64,000 nucleotides of DNA from Rosa chinensis (lineage: Eukaryota; Streptophyta; Magnoliopsida; Rosales; Rosaceae): the NCBI RefSeq assembly GCF_002994745.2, contig NC_037090.1:31850501-31914500 (forward strand). The letters are read 5' to 3'. The position numbers and the translations under genes were made by a program. A model generated the notes under the pieces. It had not been told where the DNA came from and did no database searches. It was given only the letters and a program-made list of their open reading frames with translations. Positions 1 to 12,277 of this stretch are shown here, in pieces. Each line of letters opens with the position of its first letter. Position 1 is the first letter of the stretch.

Positions 1-650
1 ATCTATTTGCAGGCAAAACTAAACTAGATTGGGATAAAACCACTAGATCTCCAGAAAAGGCCTAGAGAAAAAACTAGAAAATAAAATTTGCTAGATTAGT
101 AGCTCAATCATGGTTCAAAGGAGAACCTAGCCCAAGAACGAAGCCCAACAAGAACAGCCAAGCCCAAACCCATCTCTACCCCCTGCAGCATGTATGCCCG
201 AGCAGCAGCCACGACCCCCGTCGCCGCCCTTCCAGGATAGCCACCTCCCATCGCCGTTGCCACCCAAGGAACCAAATCTGGATGCCCACCAGGTCCGATC
301 CAATTGGGTACGGACACCCAATACACCTCACTGTCTATTGGATACTAACAAACGCCTCTACAGTCTCCAACCACCGTCCCCGGAACTCTGCTGTGACTTG
401 CACCGCTGCCAAAGAGGATAAAAAGTTGATGAAACGGCGGTGATACAAGTTGGTTTCTTCCTCGTCCAGAAACCCAAGAACCACCATCAACTCTGTAGGC
501 ACCACCCATCCGGTAGCATCGCAGCATCACCACAACCAAAAGGCCGGCAGTGTCGCTGGACCTGCCGGACGAGCGTTCTTGAAAAGCTAGAGAAGGCACT
601 TGGGTAGAAAACGGTGACTAGAGAGAAGTAGGGTTTTTGGACAGATTAAA
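1..650. other. GC-richer non-coding block, possible minus-strand retroposon fragment
   Basis: No convincing coding exon is visible. The block is clearly richer in C and G (proline/serine-like CCG and CCA runs) than the AT-rich DNA after it. Read on the minus strand, it begins with a CT-rich leader and CCGGC-rich sequence, which resembles in style the minus-strand retroposon at 53918-55262. The left boundary is outside the window and no target duplication could be found, so the assignment is a guess. Confidence 0.25.
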
Positions 651-838
651 TGTTTGTGGAAAGTAGAGTTATATACTAGTTGATATCCATAACTTTTGTT
701 GTTTTATTCTAATTCTATGTTTGATGTTTATACTCGCAAATTAACAAAACTTCTCTTTCAATGAACATGATCGATTCCAACCTCTAGGGATACTCTTCGA
801 GAATATATTGGAAAATAAGATCCATCAGAGGTATATTG

Positions 839-1057
839 ATCTATGATTTTGATACCATGTTAACTGCTACAGACAATTTCAGCATTACAAACAAACACGG
901 GCAAGGAGGTTTTGGTCCTGTTTATAAGGTATTTATTTATTTACTTGAGGGTAATATAGCATTGTAAGAGGTAGAAGAATACAAACATGGACACCATGAT
1001 TAACTTGTGGACCTTGTATAGGGTATACTACAAGATGGGAAGGAAATTGAAGGAATC
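839..1057 (+). pseudogene. Receptor-like kinase fragment (glycine-rich loop)
   Basis: Two short exon-like pieces encode the start of a plant receptor-like kinase domain of the S-domain/cysteine-rich type. Piece one (about 839-928) reads [12 protein letters not shown] followed by [10 protein letters not shown], the ATP-binding glycine-rich loop. A GT-AG intron (929-1021) follows, and piece two (1022 to about 1057) continues as GILQDGKEIEG. The split just after the VYK of the loop matches the usual intron place in this kinase group. The catalytic Lys, HRD and DFG segments are absent and unrelated AT-rich sequence follows. This is a broken remnant, with no start codon or neighbouring extracellular domain. 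Confidence 0.7.
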
Positions 1058-2006
1058 GACTATTTGGCAACTCGATGATTTTTCACAGGTTTGAGGATTT
1101 ATGAGCTTTTAATTTTTTGAAAGGAAAAAAGATAATTTTGTTGCCGAGACAAACAATTTCTGAGCTTTTAGGTGCTTTACTTCGCTTGTCTGAAGTCGGT
1201 AAGGTAGAGGAACCGACTATTAGGCAGCTTGACAGTTCTTCATGAGCTTGGAAGACTTCTGAGCTTTGAACTGATTTATTTTATTTGTCTGAAGTCCCTT
1301 CTCTTGATTTGAGAAGACGTGTTTATAGTGTTGGCATCCTTTTCCTCAATTTGGAATGCATTGATGACACGAGATTAATCGCATCCTTAATGGTGTAACT
1401 AAATCAATCAGTTTTAATTAATTGATTTAATTACATTTGTTTAAGGAATATCCTATTAAATAAAATCATAATTAATGCCTGATATCAACCAAAATATTCC
1501 TTAATTATGTAACAAAATCAATCCGTTTTAATTGACTGATTTAATTATATATATTTGTTTAAGAAATATGCCAATCAATGATGATTTTATCTAGTGCTCG
1601 ACAATCAAATTTAAGCTGATTGATATTTACATTTACTGCTTGATTTTAATTGATATTAACCAATTTAGTTTGATTGATACATCAAGCTAAGTATCAAGAG
1701 TATATCTATTTTCACATCACATACTCAACAAATTTTCTCGTATTTCGACACGTGTCACTCTCAAAACGTATTTAAATTTAGTGATGCATGAGTTACATGT
1801 ATCATTTGTGGGACTCGCTTGCCAGCTGAGCTTTGTTGGTCACAATTTCAAGAATTGACCAATTTATTTAATAAATTTTATTTTCATTAAATTTAATGTG
1901 TCTACAAATATATAAGGGATAATTAAGTAAAAAATTTCGTTTTGACTAACAATCTCTCTTCTCTTAAGTATAGTATAGATAGATAGAACTAGTTATCAAA
2001 TACCAA
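1058..2006. other. AT-rich intergenic DNA with a diverged direct repeat
   Basis: No gene is seen. Two related segments, about 1398-1455 and 1508-1570, share an AATCAATC...GATTTAATTA...TTTGTTTAAG pattern and form an imperfect direct duplication about 112 bases apart. The rest is unremarkable AT-rich sequence. Confidence 0.4.
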
Positions 2007-2015
2007 TTATTTATT
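2007..2015. repeat. Left 9-bp target-site duplication of the MULE
   Basis: TTATTTATT is identical to 3561-3569 and lies directly outside the GGGG..CCCC inverted termini. Confidence 0.82.
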
Positions 2016-3560
2016 GGGGAAATGATCATTTACCCAATTTTAGCTTAAAAATTGCCCACTTACCCAAACACTCTAAGAGATTATTTCCCTATTACCCAAT
2101 TAAGTATTTTTAAATTCTTTTTTATTTATTTTTGGGACAATTTTGCCCCCTCCTTCTTTGTCACTTAGAGAGAGAAGTGATAGGAGACCTTGCCGGACTC
2201 CGGTGACCAGTGGTCGGCCGCGGACTCCGGTGACGGAATCCAGCGACCGGTGACAGGAATCCTGCGTCCGGTGACCGGAATCCCGAATCCGGTTACCGGA
2301 CCGGTGACTGGATTCCGGCGTCGGATTTTATTACCTCCCAATAATATCCAGTAATCATATTATTGCCCCCTAATAAACATATTATTGCTCCTCAATAACA
2401 AGTTTATTGGAGATCAATAATTAGTGAAAAATGAAGATGTTTTTAATTTTGAATGTTTTAGTATGTTTATCCAAATAAATAATCTTATTATTGCCCCCCA
2501 TTAATCTTATTATTGTCCCCCAATAAAAACATTACTGTCCCCTAATAATATGATTATTGCCACCCAATAATGTGATTATTACCCCAGTAGAAACATTATT
2601 GGCCCTCAATTAAGCATGCAAATACCAACAAAAAGCAAACCTTATTGATCCAAACACTAACACCGCTTCAATTTATTCCAAATTTATTCACAGACCATCC
2701 AATAAACCCACATCACAATCCACTTCAAAAAACTCAGAGCTAGAAGCCAAAATCAAAAATCAACTCTTCTTCGTCTTCCTCACATCGCATTCTCTCAAAC
2801 TCCCACAGAGAGAATGCATCATCCCACAGAGAGAATCCTTTCTCTCATCCATGATGCAATAGTTTTTCTTTTTTTTTCCTTCCCCATTCTTGCAGCTCTT
2901 CCCATCGAAATCAGAAAGAAAGAAAAAAACCATCTAAATTTTTCTCCGGCCACCCACGCTTCCCCTGTGGACACCCACGCTCCTCCAGCCCGATTCCGGC
3001 ACGATTCTGGCCAGACCGCCTTCATCTTCTCCAGGCCCTCTTCTCCAGTTGCTCACCTGTAGCCCATCTCCCACCGGTCCTAGCCTCGATGCAGCAACAC
3101 CCCTGCTTGCTCGTACGTACTAGCCTCGTCCAGGCCTGTAGGTACCCCACGCCGGCGCTCTCCACCGTCACAGCCACCATCTCTTGACGTCTCCAGATCA
3201 TTGTCCAGAACTAGACAACATCAAGGGACATCCTCAGATCACCGGCGATCTCAGCGACAACCTCCGGTATTCTCAGCGACCTCAGCGACGACCTACACGC
3301 AGGACGAAATCAGACCCAGACCGCCTGCAACCTGCGGCACCTTAGAGTAGTCGCTCGGCATCTGGCTGTCCGGCTAGATAGAGAGAAAGAGAGAGTCTGG
3401 GAGGAGAGAGAATATGAGAGGAGAGAGACGATGAGTTTCAATTTGATTAATGGGGGCAAAACTGTCAATAGTTGTTGGATTGGGTAAATGGGGTTAAAAA
3501 ACTCTTAGTGGAGTAAATGGGCAAATTTTAAGCTGAAATTGGGTAAGTGGTCACGGCCCC
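2016..3560. mobile_element. Non-autonomous Mutator-like element (MULE), 1545 bp
   Basis: The element is bounded by identical 9-bp direct repeats TTATTTATT (2007-2015 and 3561-3569), the size typical of Mutator-like elements. The ends are inverted: GGGG..TTACCCAATTT at the left is matched by the reverse complement of the right end, and the similarity extends about 90 bases with mismatches. No transposase is encoded. The interior holds a CCGGTGACCGG-rich stretch (about 2190-2325), alternating TTATTGCCCCC/AATAA tracts (2330-2610), and a GC-richer, coding-like stretch (about 2760-3400). That interior may be captured host sequence, but I recognise no protein in it. Confidence 0.82.
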
Positions 3561-3569
3561 TTATTTATT

Positions 3570-3937
3570 CTTGTCCGGCATGGAGGTGACGTTATTCGTT
3601 GCTCTCGTATAGAGTGCTAGTTTTGTCCCATCATTGGTTTTTTCTGAACTTTCTTCTTATAGCTGGTTTTCAGACAATGTAGCCGATTGTGAACAGATCT
3701 CTTTGATCTCATGCTGCACATTTGATCCAATTGAGACTTGTGTTGTTGGTGGTATGTGCCTGCTCTTTTAGGCTTGGTGTAGTGGGACGACATCTGTAGT
3801 CTCAGTGTAGCTCGATGGTAATGGGTCTGCCCTTAATCTGGAGGTAGACGCTAGCAGTTCGGACATGGTCCGTTGGTTGAAGACTTGTGTTGATGGTAAT
3901 AGTTGAAATCTTCCCTTTCACGGTGGAGGCATGACGT
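3570..3937. other. Unassigned sequence between the MULE and the solo LTR
   Basis: No gene or terminal repeat is recognised. With 5692-5755 and the sequence right of 17412, it probably formed one continuous target before the LTR and CACTA insertions. Confidence 0.35.
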
Positions 3938-3942
3938 GGATC

Positions 3943-5686
3943 TGATACGCTAAAAGTAAGCGCACAATTTAACCCTGAAAATGTCATCGTTAGTATATGG
4001 TAAGTAGGGATCGTTCTAACCGGAGATTGAGGGTACACCTGTCATTGTAAAAATAAATTAATAAAAGTAAAAAGTATTATTTACAAAAATAAAACAAAGA
4101 AAGAAATATATACAAGTAAACACAATTAGGGGGTTTTAGAATTAGGGTTTTTGAAAATTAAAATAAATAAAAGAAAAATATAAAAACACATAATATACAA
4201 TGGTGGAACGCAAGGAACAAAGATCAAATCCACAATCATATGAATGAAATCCAATCACAATTCCTATAGTTGATTATCTATGTCATGAGAAAGAAGTTGA
4301 TCATGTGAAACGTTAGAAAGCAAACGATTTCCCATTTTTTACTTTCCTTGAATAATTAATCTAAGTGAAAGCACCTAAATCAATCCTATTGAACATGCAA
4401 TCATAGTCTAGAAAGCTAGCTAATCAAGAACACATTCAACGCATTAAGAACAAAGAAAGGATGTCAACACAGTGCACAACCTAGTTATGAATAAGTTTAC
4501 CTATTTGCAATCTTCCTTAATTGATTTCGACTTTTGTCCAAAGCCTTCACTACTTAAATTAGCTCCAATTACATGCATATATCCTAAGTTGGCCACCAAA
4601 GAACACATACATGCAAAAGTTTTCTATAATCCAAAATCAATCAAGCAATCTCACATAAGCAACATATAAATCAACATATAAAAATCACAATTTTATTTCA
4701 AAACATATAAACGGGCTTTAAACTTTGCCCTTAACGTCATGTTAACTAGAATTCATAACTCTACAAAATCAAACAAAGGAAAACAAAAGAAAGTATGAAA
4801 TACACCGTGAAAGATGGATGACATGGCCTTGAGACGAAGAACTCGAAAATCCTTGAAAGCAAGCAATCTTCTAGGGATGATACAAGGGTGGATGGTGGCT
4901 AGGATCTTGATGTATTGCATGACTTCTTCTCCTCCTTTGGTTGAGACGCAGAGCTTTTGAAGACTAGAGAATGGAGAGAATTTTTCTAATATTTATTTAC
5001 TGAGGGAGAGAGGTGTGTTGTGGTGTCTTGTGGTCATGTGTGTAAAACGTCTAGAGAGGAGGGTATATATAGGGGAAGGCAAGGCTTCATAAATTTAATT
5101 TCCAAGGAATTTTCTGGTTGCACCACACAGCTCCAACTAATGAATTAATGCCACGTCAGCTCTGCCATGTCACTCAACCAATCAAAAAGCTCCAAAATAA
5201 TTCCATAATCTTTCCAAATATATTATTGCTGATTTCCCAAGATTTTATCTGATTTTTCTCTTAATTTTCGGCCAAAATAATCTTGAGTGAAAATAGGAAT
5301 GAATCTGGACTTGTTTTGGACCTTTTCTCCCTTAAATCTCTCCATGGCATCATTATCCTTGATCCTCTCTTGATTTTGACATTAAATCCATAATTTCCCA
5401 TGGCAAAATCAGATTTAATTCCCCAATAATATCTCCCACGTCATCTTCAAGCCATGTGGTCTCCTAATGCCTTCAGGTTTCCTAGCCTCATCAGGATTCC
5501 TGCGTTGACTGGGATTCCTAGTTGGACCAGGAAAACTCTATTTCTTCATTTCAGCTCATTTCCTTGTCATTTATTCCAATGTACCTAGAAAATAAAAATT
5601 ACATTAAAATTTATTTATTTAAGGAAATAACTAAGTAAAATATGAGGAAATAACAATTAAAACGTCGCATTAAAATGCTCCTATCA
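3943..5686 (+). mobile_element. Probable solo LTR, 1744 bp
   Basis: The block starts TGATACG and ends CCTATCA, so it has TG...CA ends and a 5-bp inverted terminus (TGATA/TATCA). It is flanked by the 5-bp direct repeat GGATC (3938-3942 and 5687-5691). No gag, pol, PBS or polypurine tract is present. A TATA-like box (GGGTATATATAGGGG, about 5062) lies about 620 bases before the right end, which suggests + orientation. Long LTRs of this sort are common in Ty3/gypsy elements, but the family is not proven. It is best explained as the product of recombination between two LTRs. Confidence 0.75.
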
Positions 5687-5758
5687 GGATCTAGGTTAGT
5701 GGTAATTGTGATGCTAAGGCATCAAGGTTGCGGAAAGATAGTGTTAGTAGTAGCTTTA

Positions 5759-5950
5759 CACTACTAGAATAACTTAATCACACGACAGTCATCACACAAC
5801 ACATGAGTTTTTGCTGTTGTCTGAGTTAATCAGACGACAGATTTTTTAAACCAGTCGTTTCACCCTCTACTCATCCAACACATCGTTATTTGTTAAATTT
5901 GAGATATTTCAGACAGCAGTTATAAGGACATCTGTTGTCTGAATAATGGA
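5759..5950. repeat. 5' terminal inverted repeat and subterminal motif cluster of the CACTA element
   Basis: The first about 32 bases pair with the right end (17378-17409). Several copies of the motif follow in both orientations, such as TGTTGTCTGA, TCAGACGACAG, CAGACAGCAG and CTGTTGTCTGA. In En/Spm such motifs bind the TNPA-type protein; that role here is inferred from the family. Confidence 0.8.
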
Positions 5951-8500
5951 AAAAACAAACAAACAATTAATTTACATTTATTTTTTTCCACTCAAAACCA
6001 AAATCTTGTTTCCTTCCCTTAGCTAAAAAACCAAGATCTCTCCAAAAAAAAAAAACCAAGAACTCCCACCCAAACCGCTCTCGGCCTCTTTGGAATCGCC
6101 AAAATCGTGTTCCCTCCCTTTGCTAAAAAATTAGGTCATTCTCCCACCCAAAATCGCTCTCAGCCTCTCTGACTCACCAAAATCGTGTTCCCTCCCTTAG
6201 CTAAAAAATTAGGTCATTCTCCCACCCAAAATCGCTCTCAGCCTTTCTTTCCCTCACCATTGCTCTCAGCCTTACTCTGACTCATTATCAATCCCCCTCA
6301 CCCTCAATCCAGTTCACCCTTTCACCCTCGTCAAGCCTCTATCTCACTCACTCTCGCTCTCACTCACACTCGATACACTCTCAGTGGGCTGTCTCCGTCG
6401 ACCGAGACTCACCCTCGTTCTTCTTGGTTTAAATCTTCTGGGTTTCATAACTCAATTTGTTCTTAAAGACCTTTCTATTTCTCTCCGTTCCAATTCAAGA
6501 CCCTTTTGATTCTTCCTCACCTTTTGTCGCCACTGTTGCTCTAAAACTTTGATGGGTTCTCTCTAATTCCAACTCTTCTGCATGGGGTCTTTCTGGAGCT
6601 GCTGAGCTTTTTGACTTGAGGGGGCTCAAAGGTGATCAAACTCCGTCTCTTTTTGTTGTTGTAAGAATCATGCTTTTCATATTGAAATCTGGATGTTGAT
6701 TTGTTGATTTGTTGATTTGTATAGATGTTGATTTGTTATAGATGTTGATTTGTTGTCTATGGCAGTCTTTACTGTGTACTGTGTTTGAACTTTGAAGTCT
6801 GGGTGTGAACAATCTCATAGAGCGAAAATTACCGATTTCCAATCATTATTTTTTTTATTATTATTTTTTTATAATTGTGCGCGCGTCACTTCTTTACTTT
6901 TATCTTCTTCCTTTTCTGGCAAACTTGACCCTCATCTTGTTCCATAACATTACCAAATAACTCAGACAATTATTTAATTGATAAAGCTGAATGATATTGC
7001 AATTAACTTATTGAATATGTATATTTCATGATCAAATCAGCAATTAATATTCAAGATGAGGACAGGATATCCATCAATCCATCATCTTGAACTGAGGAGA
7101 ATATTTCAGATGTTGAAAATTTCAATACTGAACTGATAAAGCTAACTGAAGCTTCCATGCCACGCGAATTGAATATCAAGCATAAGACAAAGTAAGATGA
7201 GGAGAGCATTAAGGGTAGGCCAACTTGCTTATTAGTTATGAAAAGTTGACCAATCTATTTCTTTATTATCATATTTTACGTGTATATATAATGGAGTTCT
7301 ATATATACAAACATATATGATTTCACAATTTATAGGAGAGTATAAATTAAGAATGTTATTTTCCGTGCAAACATTAATCGTGAATGATCAATAGATGTCA
7401 CGGTTTTGTTTCAAATCGATCCATTCATTTGCTGAAAATTTCATTGTCCAGAGTTGTTGCAGTAGACGAATGAATGTAATTTTGGTAAAAAAAGAAGAAG
7501 CAGATACCTATGTAATTTTGCAGTAAACATTTTATTGTTGCATGGTGGTTTATTGGTTTTATTTTTAGCATTGCAGCCTTGTTGCTAGTTCATATAATTT
7601 TTATTGGTGTAAAACTTGTTAGCTTAATTTTTTTCTCCAGGAATTATTACTCCAAGATCTAATGTGTTTATATCTCATACCATCGGGCAGTGCATTTATT
7701 CAAAATTTGTGATCATTAGCTGAATTGTAATTTCAATAAATAAGCATGGGCTTTCGAACTCTCAACAATTGTGGCATTGGATGGTCTCTAGTGTGGGAAT
7801 CAAGTTTTTATCTTTAAGTTTTGTTACAGGTTAACTAGATGTATGTGTTTTTGTGAACATTGAATTTATTGTAATAGAATACCTACATTTAAAGCTCTCC
7901 TTTGGTTTTTATTAATATTGGTGTTTATATAGCTACTAAAGGTATATGGTATAGGCATTGGGTGATAGCATGCATGTTGATTTATAATTTCCGCCTTGCC
8001 TAGAGTTGTTTTTAATAGTTCATCTATTGCTCTTGATAGGGAAGGTTGGTTGGTATCTAAAGATCTGAGGGTTGAAGAAGGTTAGCTGGTATCGCTGGGC
8101 TGAGTTAAGCTTGCTATCCTTAAGGTATGTCTCTTAATTTCTTCTCTGAACATGACCTTATAGATAGGACTCATGCCTTGTAGTTTGCTGCTTGTGGTTG
8201 TGAGTTATTTGATGTATATATGCCTTCTGGTTTGCTGGTTGTGCTTTTGAGTTATGGGATCGATGTATATATGCCTTGCATTAAAGCTTAGAGATGTTAA
8301 TTTTATAAATGGTTTACATTTGGACAATAAAACAGAATATGGCCATATTCTGGTAATGCAGGTTCTTTATGTTATTCTGCAATATGGAAAACATACTTAT
8401 AAGTCGAAAACATCTGATTTGAATTGGCTTTCTTCTTTTAAAGTAGCTGCATTGTGTTGATATAGAGGGGAATGCTTTTCCAAGTTCTTTGAATTTGAAT
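5951..8500 (+). other. CACTA 5' untranslated/promoter region
   Basis: No protein is recognised in these 2.5 kb. There is a local duplication: the sequence around CTAAAAAATTAGGTCATTC and CTCCCACCCAAAATCGC occurs at about 6124-6170 and 6200-6243. Short repeats of GTTGATTTGTTGAT lie at 6690-6755. A CT-rich stretch (6290-6410) could be transcribed leader. The region probably holds the promoter and a 5' leader with introns; an AG acceptor lies just before the transposase ATG (TTTTTAG at about 8508-8514). Confidence 0.45.
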
Positions 8501-8516
8501 GTGTTTTGTTTTTAGA

Positions 8517-11500
8517 ATGGATAAGTCTTGGATGCATGCTGATAGAAGATCACGCACATATGAGTTAGGTGTTGAGGAATTCCTTAGGTTTGCTGTAGAG
8601 AATGCTAGTGATGTAAATAATATCTGCTGTCCCTGTTTGAAATGTGGGAGCATAGATGGGATGTTCTCAGCCAGGGTCATAAAAGATCATCTATATTTTA
8701 ATGGTGTAGATGAGAGTTACAAAGATTGGGTATGGCATGGGGAACCATCTAGGGCAACAGTGAATGCTAATGAAGGGGAATCTGAAGCTACTGTAGATAT
8801 GGTAGAAGATGGAGATGCAGCAGATAATATAGGGTTGGGAGATCAGGAAGAAAAATGGGCTAGTGAAGATGAAGAGTTTTTTGAAAATGGTGAGGATGAG
8901 CAGTATTCTGTAGAATCGAATGACTTCATGAGGTTAGTTGAGGATGGAGATAAAGCTTTGTATCCCGGTTGTACCAAGCACACAAAGTTAAATGCACTTA
9001 TACAGACTTATAACCTTAAAGCAAAACATGGAATGTCCGATGTGTGCTATTCTGACATGTTGATCATGATCGGAATATTTCTCCCTGAGGGTAATGAGAT
9101 ACCTGGTTCGCATTATGAGGCTAAGAAGACTTTGGCTACATTAGGAATGGACTATAAAAAGATCCATGCATGTCCTAATGACTGTATTTTGTACAGAGGA
9201 CAGCATGCTGATGCGAGTAGTTGTCCTACATGTGGGGAGTCTAGGTGGAAATTAGGCAAAGATAATATCGAGAAGCAAGGGGTACCCGGGAAGGTGTTGT
9301 GGTACTTTCCCCCAATCCCACGTTTCAAACGCATGTTTCAATCGACAAAAACTTCCCATAACCTAACTTGGCATGCGAATGAAAGGAGGAAGGATGAGTT
9401 TATGCGTCATCCTGCAGATGCCCCTACTTGGAAGTTAGTGAACCAAAAATGGCCAGAATTTGGTAATGACCCTAGGAACCTTAGACTTGCACTTTCATCT
9501 GATGGTTTTAATCCCCACAGCTCTTTGAGTAGTAGATATTCATGCTGACCAGTTATACTAGTTACGTATAACCTCCCTCCATGGCTATGCATGAAAAGGA
9601 AGTTCATGATGCTGACTTTATTGATTTCTGGACCTAAGCAACCCGGAAATGACATTGATGTATACATGCAGCCCTTGATTGACGATTTAAAAGCTTTGTG
9701 GGATGGGATAGATGGAGTGTATGATGCATTTAGAGGAGAATACTTTAAACTGAGAGCTGTTTTGTTTTGGACGATTAACGACTTTCCCGCTTATGGGAAC
9801 TTATCGGGTAGTGTTACTAAGGGGTACAATGGATGTCCTATATGTTGTGAGAACACAAAACCACATCGGCTATCTCATGGACAGAAAATGAGCCATATTG
9901 GTCACCGGAGATGGTTACCGCGCCATCATCCTTACCGAAGGCTGACCAAAGAGTTCAATAACTTACCGGAGTTTGAAACTGCCCCTGAACCCTTAAGTGG
10001 AGAAGAGGTATTAAAAAGGGTTGAGGGCATGACCTGGTCATTCGGTAAAAAGAATCCTCTTCCAATATATAAGGGTTTGGAAGACCAAACCAGACCTTGT
10101 TGGAAGAAGAAGTCCATATTCTTCGAACTTGAGTATTGGAAATTTCTTCCGGTTCGACATAATCTCGATGTCATGCACATTGAGAAGAATGTATGCGATA
10201 GTATTATTGGTACATTATTCAATATTCCTGGAAAAACGAAAGATGGAGTCGCTGCTAGGTTGGATCTGGTGGAAATGGGCATAAGGACTGGTTTGGGACC
10301 AACACCAGGGCAAAAGAAAGACAAGTTGCCTTTGGCAAGTTGGAATCTACTGCTAGAAGAGAAGAGAGCAATGTGCATGTCTTTTTTCAACATGAAGGGT
10401 CCTTACGGCATTTCCTCAAATATAAGGAACCTTGTTTCCTTAGATGACTTAAGGCTGGTTGGTCTCAAATCACATGATTGTCATATGGTGATGCAACAGC
10501 TACTACCGATTGCTATACGTTCAAGTTTGGAGAAACCAGTCCGGTTTGCAATCATTCGGTTTTGTCTCTTTTTTAAGGCAATATGCAGCAAAGTGATAGA
10601 TGTTAGGAAGCTGAAAAAAATGCAAGAAGATCTAGTTTTGACAGTTTGTGAGCTTGAGAAGTATTTTCCACCATCCTTCTTTGATATCATGATTCATCTC
10701 ACAGTCCATCTTGTTAGAGAAGTTGAGCTTTGTGGACCAGTTTTCTTTAGGTGGATGTACCCTTTTGAAAGGTACATGAAAACCCTCAAAGGGTATGTTA
10801 GAAATCGAAACCATCCAGAGGGTTGCATTGCTGAGTCATATGTTGTTGAAGAAGCAGTGGAATTTTGCTCAGATCGTATACTTTCTGGTGAAAATACAGT
10901 TGGCATCCCATCAATAGGCATTTTTGATGAAAGCTGCACCAAACCGTTATCTGGTGCTACTGTTGTGTCCATTTATGGAAGGGAGTTGGAACTAGCACAT
11001 CTTTGTGTATTACAGAATACAGAGGAGGCAAGACCATACTTCATGTAAGTTTTTGTTACATTTTTTAGGTTTTATTTACACTTCTGCATGTCTGTTTAGT
11101 TTATTAATGTTGGTACTAATCACATATATATCTTTTTTACAGTAAGCATATGGAGATTTTGGAGCTTACCTATCCTAAATTCAAAGATAATCAGAACTGG
11201 TTGACTAATAAGCAAAATAAAACTTTTGCTAAGTGGATTAAGGAGAAGGTAAATAACAAAACTATCGATTTAGTTTCAGTAATCTTCATTAGTTTTTTTT
11301 TTTTTAATAAGTGGCTGTGCAGTAATATATTTTATATGTTTACGCAGGTTCTTGAAGAATTCAGCAATCCTAATAATGATATCTCTGAAACTTTAAGGTA
11401 GATTGCAGATGGACCAAATCCAGATGTACCTACTTTTTGTAGTTACATGGTTAACGGGGTTCATTTCAATACCAAAGAACGCGACGATGTAAGAAAAGTG

Positions 11501-12001
11501 CAAAACAGCGGTGTTAGCCTACATGCCCGTGCTTTACAAGTAGCTAGTGCAAAGGACAAAAACCCAAAATTGGATGATATGCAATTTTATGGAGTGATTA
11601 CAACAATTTGGGAGATGGACTATCAAAGGTTTAGAATTCCTGTGTTCAAGTGCGATTGGGTTGAAAACGCCAAAGGCATTAAAGTAGATGAGTTTGGGTT
11701 TACGTTGGTAAACTTGAATAGGATAGGTCATGTGAGTGATCCTTTTGTTTTAGGTAAGGATGTGAAACAAGTATGGTATGTAGCTGATCCTCTTGATGAT
11801 GATTGGTCAGTAGTTATAACATGTCCTGATAGAGATTATGCAAATGATAGTGATAAAGCAGAAGAGCTTGAAAATTTGGAAGTTGAGCAGCAGCCCTTTA
11901 TAGCAACAATGCCAGCAATTGAGTCATATGACAATATAGTTGATGATGATGAGAACCACTACATGCGAGAAGGGAACGAAGGGATATGGGTTGATAAATG
12001 A
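8517..12001 (+). pseudogene. TNP2-like CACTA transposase with two nonsense codons
   Basis: Three exons keep one frame: 8517-11044, 11143-11248 and 11348-12001 (1096 codons with stop). The N-terminal 75 residues (MDKSWMHADRRS..., with a CPCLKC pair) match the transposase-associated domain. The Transposase_21 core follows, with HNLDVMHIEKN near residue 550. A DUF4218 segment lies near 720-800 (HLTVHLVREVELCGP) and a DUF4216 domain is in exon 3. The start at 8517 is chosen because a splice acceptor lies immediately before it. In-frame stops occur at 9546-9548 (TGA after RYSC) and 11399-11401 (TAG after ETLR), each at a place where the family usually has Trp. The enzyme would excise and insert the element; this copy cannot make the full protein without readthrough. 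Confidence 0.88.
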
Positions 12002-12277
12002 TTACTATCAAAGTTATCTGTTTAAGTTAGAGGTCGCTTAGGATTCTTCGATATGTTTTTATAGTATAGGCATTAATTTTGATGCACTTTTGACATGTAT
12101 TGATCTGTTTTTGATGAATACTTATAATGCTTAATGGTTGAATTCCCATTTACTTATCGCATCACTTAAATGTTATGAACTTCGATTATATTTGGTTTTA
12201 TGTTTTGTAGGCTATCGCAGCATTTAAATATTATAAATGAAAAGAGCTGATTGTATATGGTTTTGTGCTTCCAGATA
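12002..12277 (+). other. Spacer between the two CACTA genes
   Basis: This is 276 AT-rich bases with no coding sign. A TTCCAG acceptor-like site lies just before the next ATG, so part is probably 5' leader intron of the second gene. Confidence 0.4.

Noticed and set aside
2814..3062. 82-codon frame in the MULE interior as a gene
   Set aside because: No domain, low-complexity Phe/Pro/Ser content, and no splice or promoter signs.
8499..8516. Upstream ATG of the CACTA transposase
   Set aside because: It precedes a TTTTTAG splice acceptor, and the family-like protein begins at the ATG at 8517.
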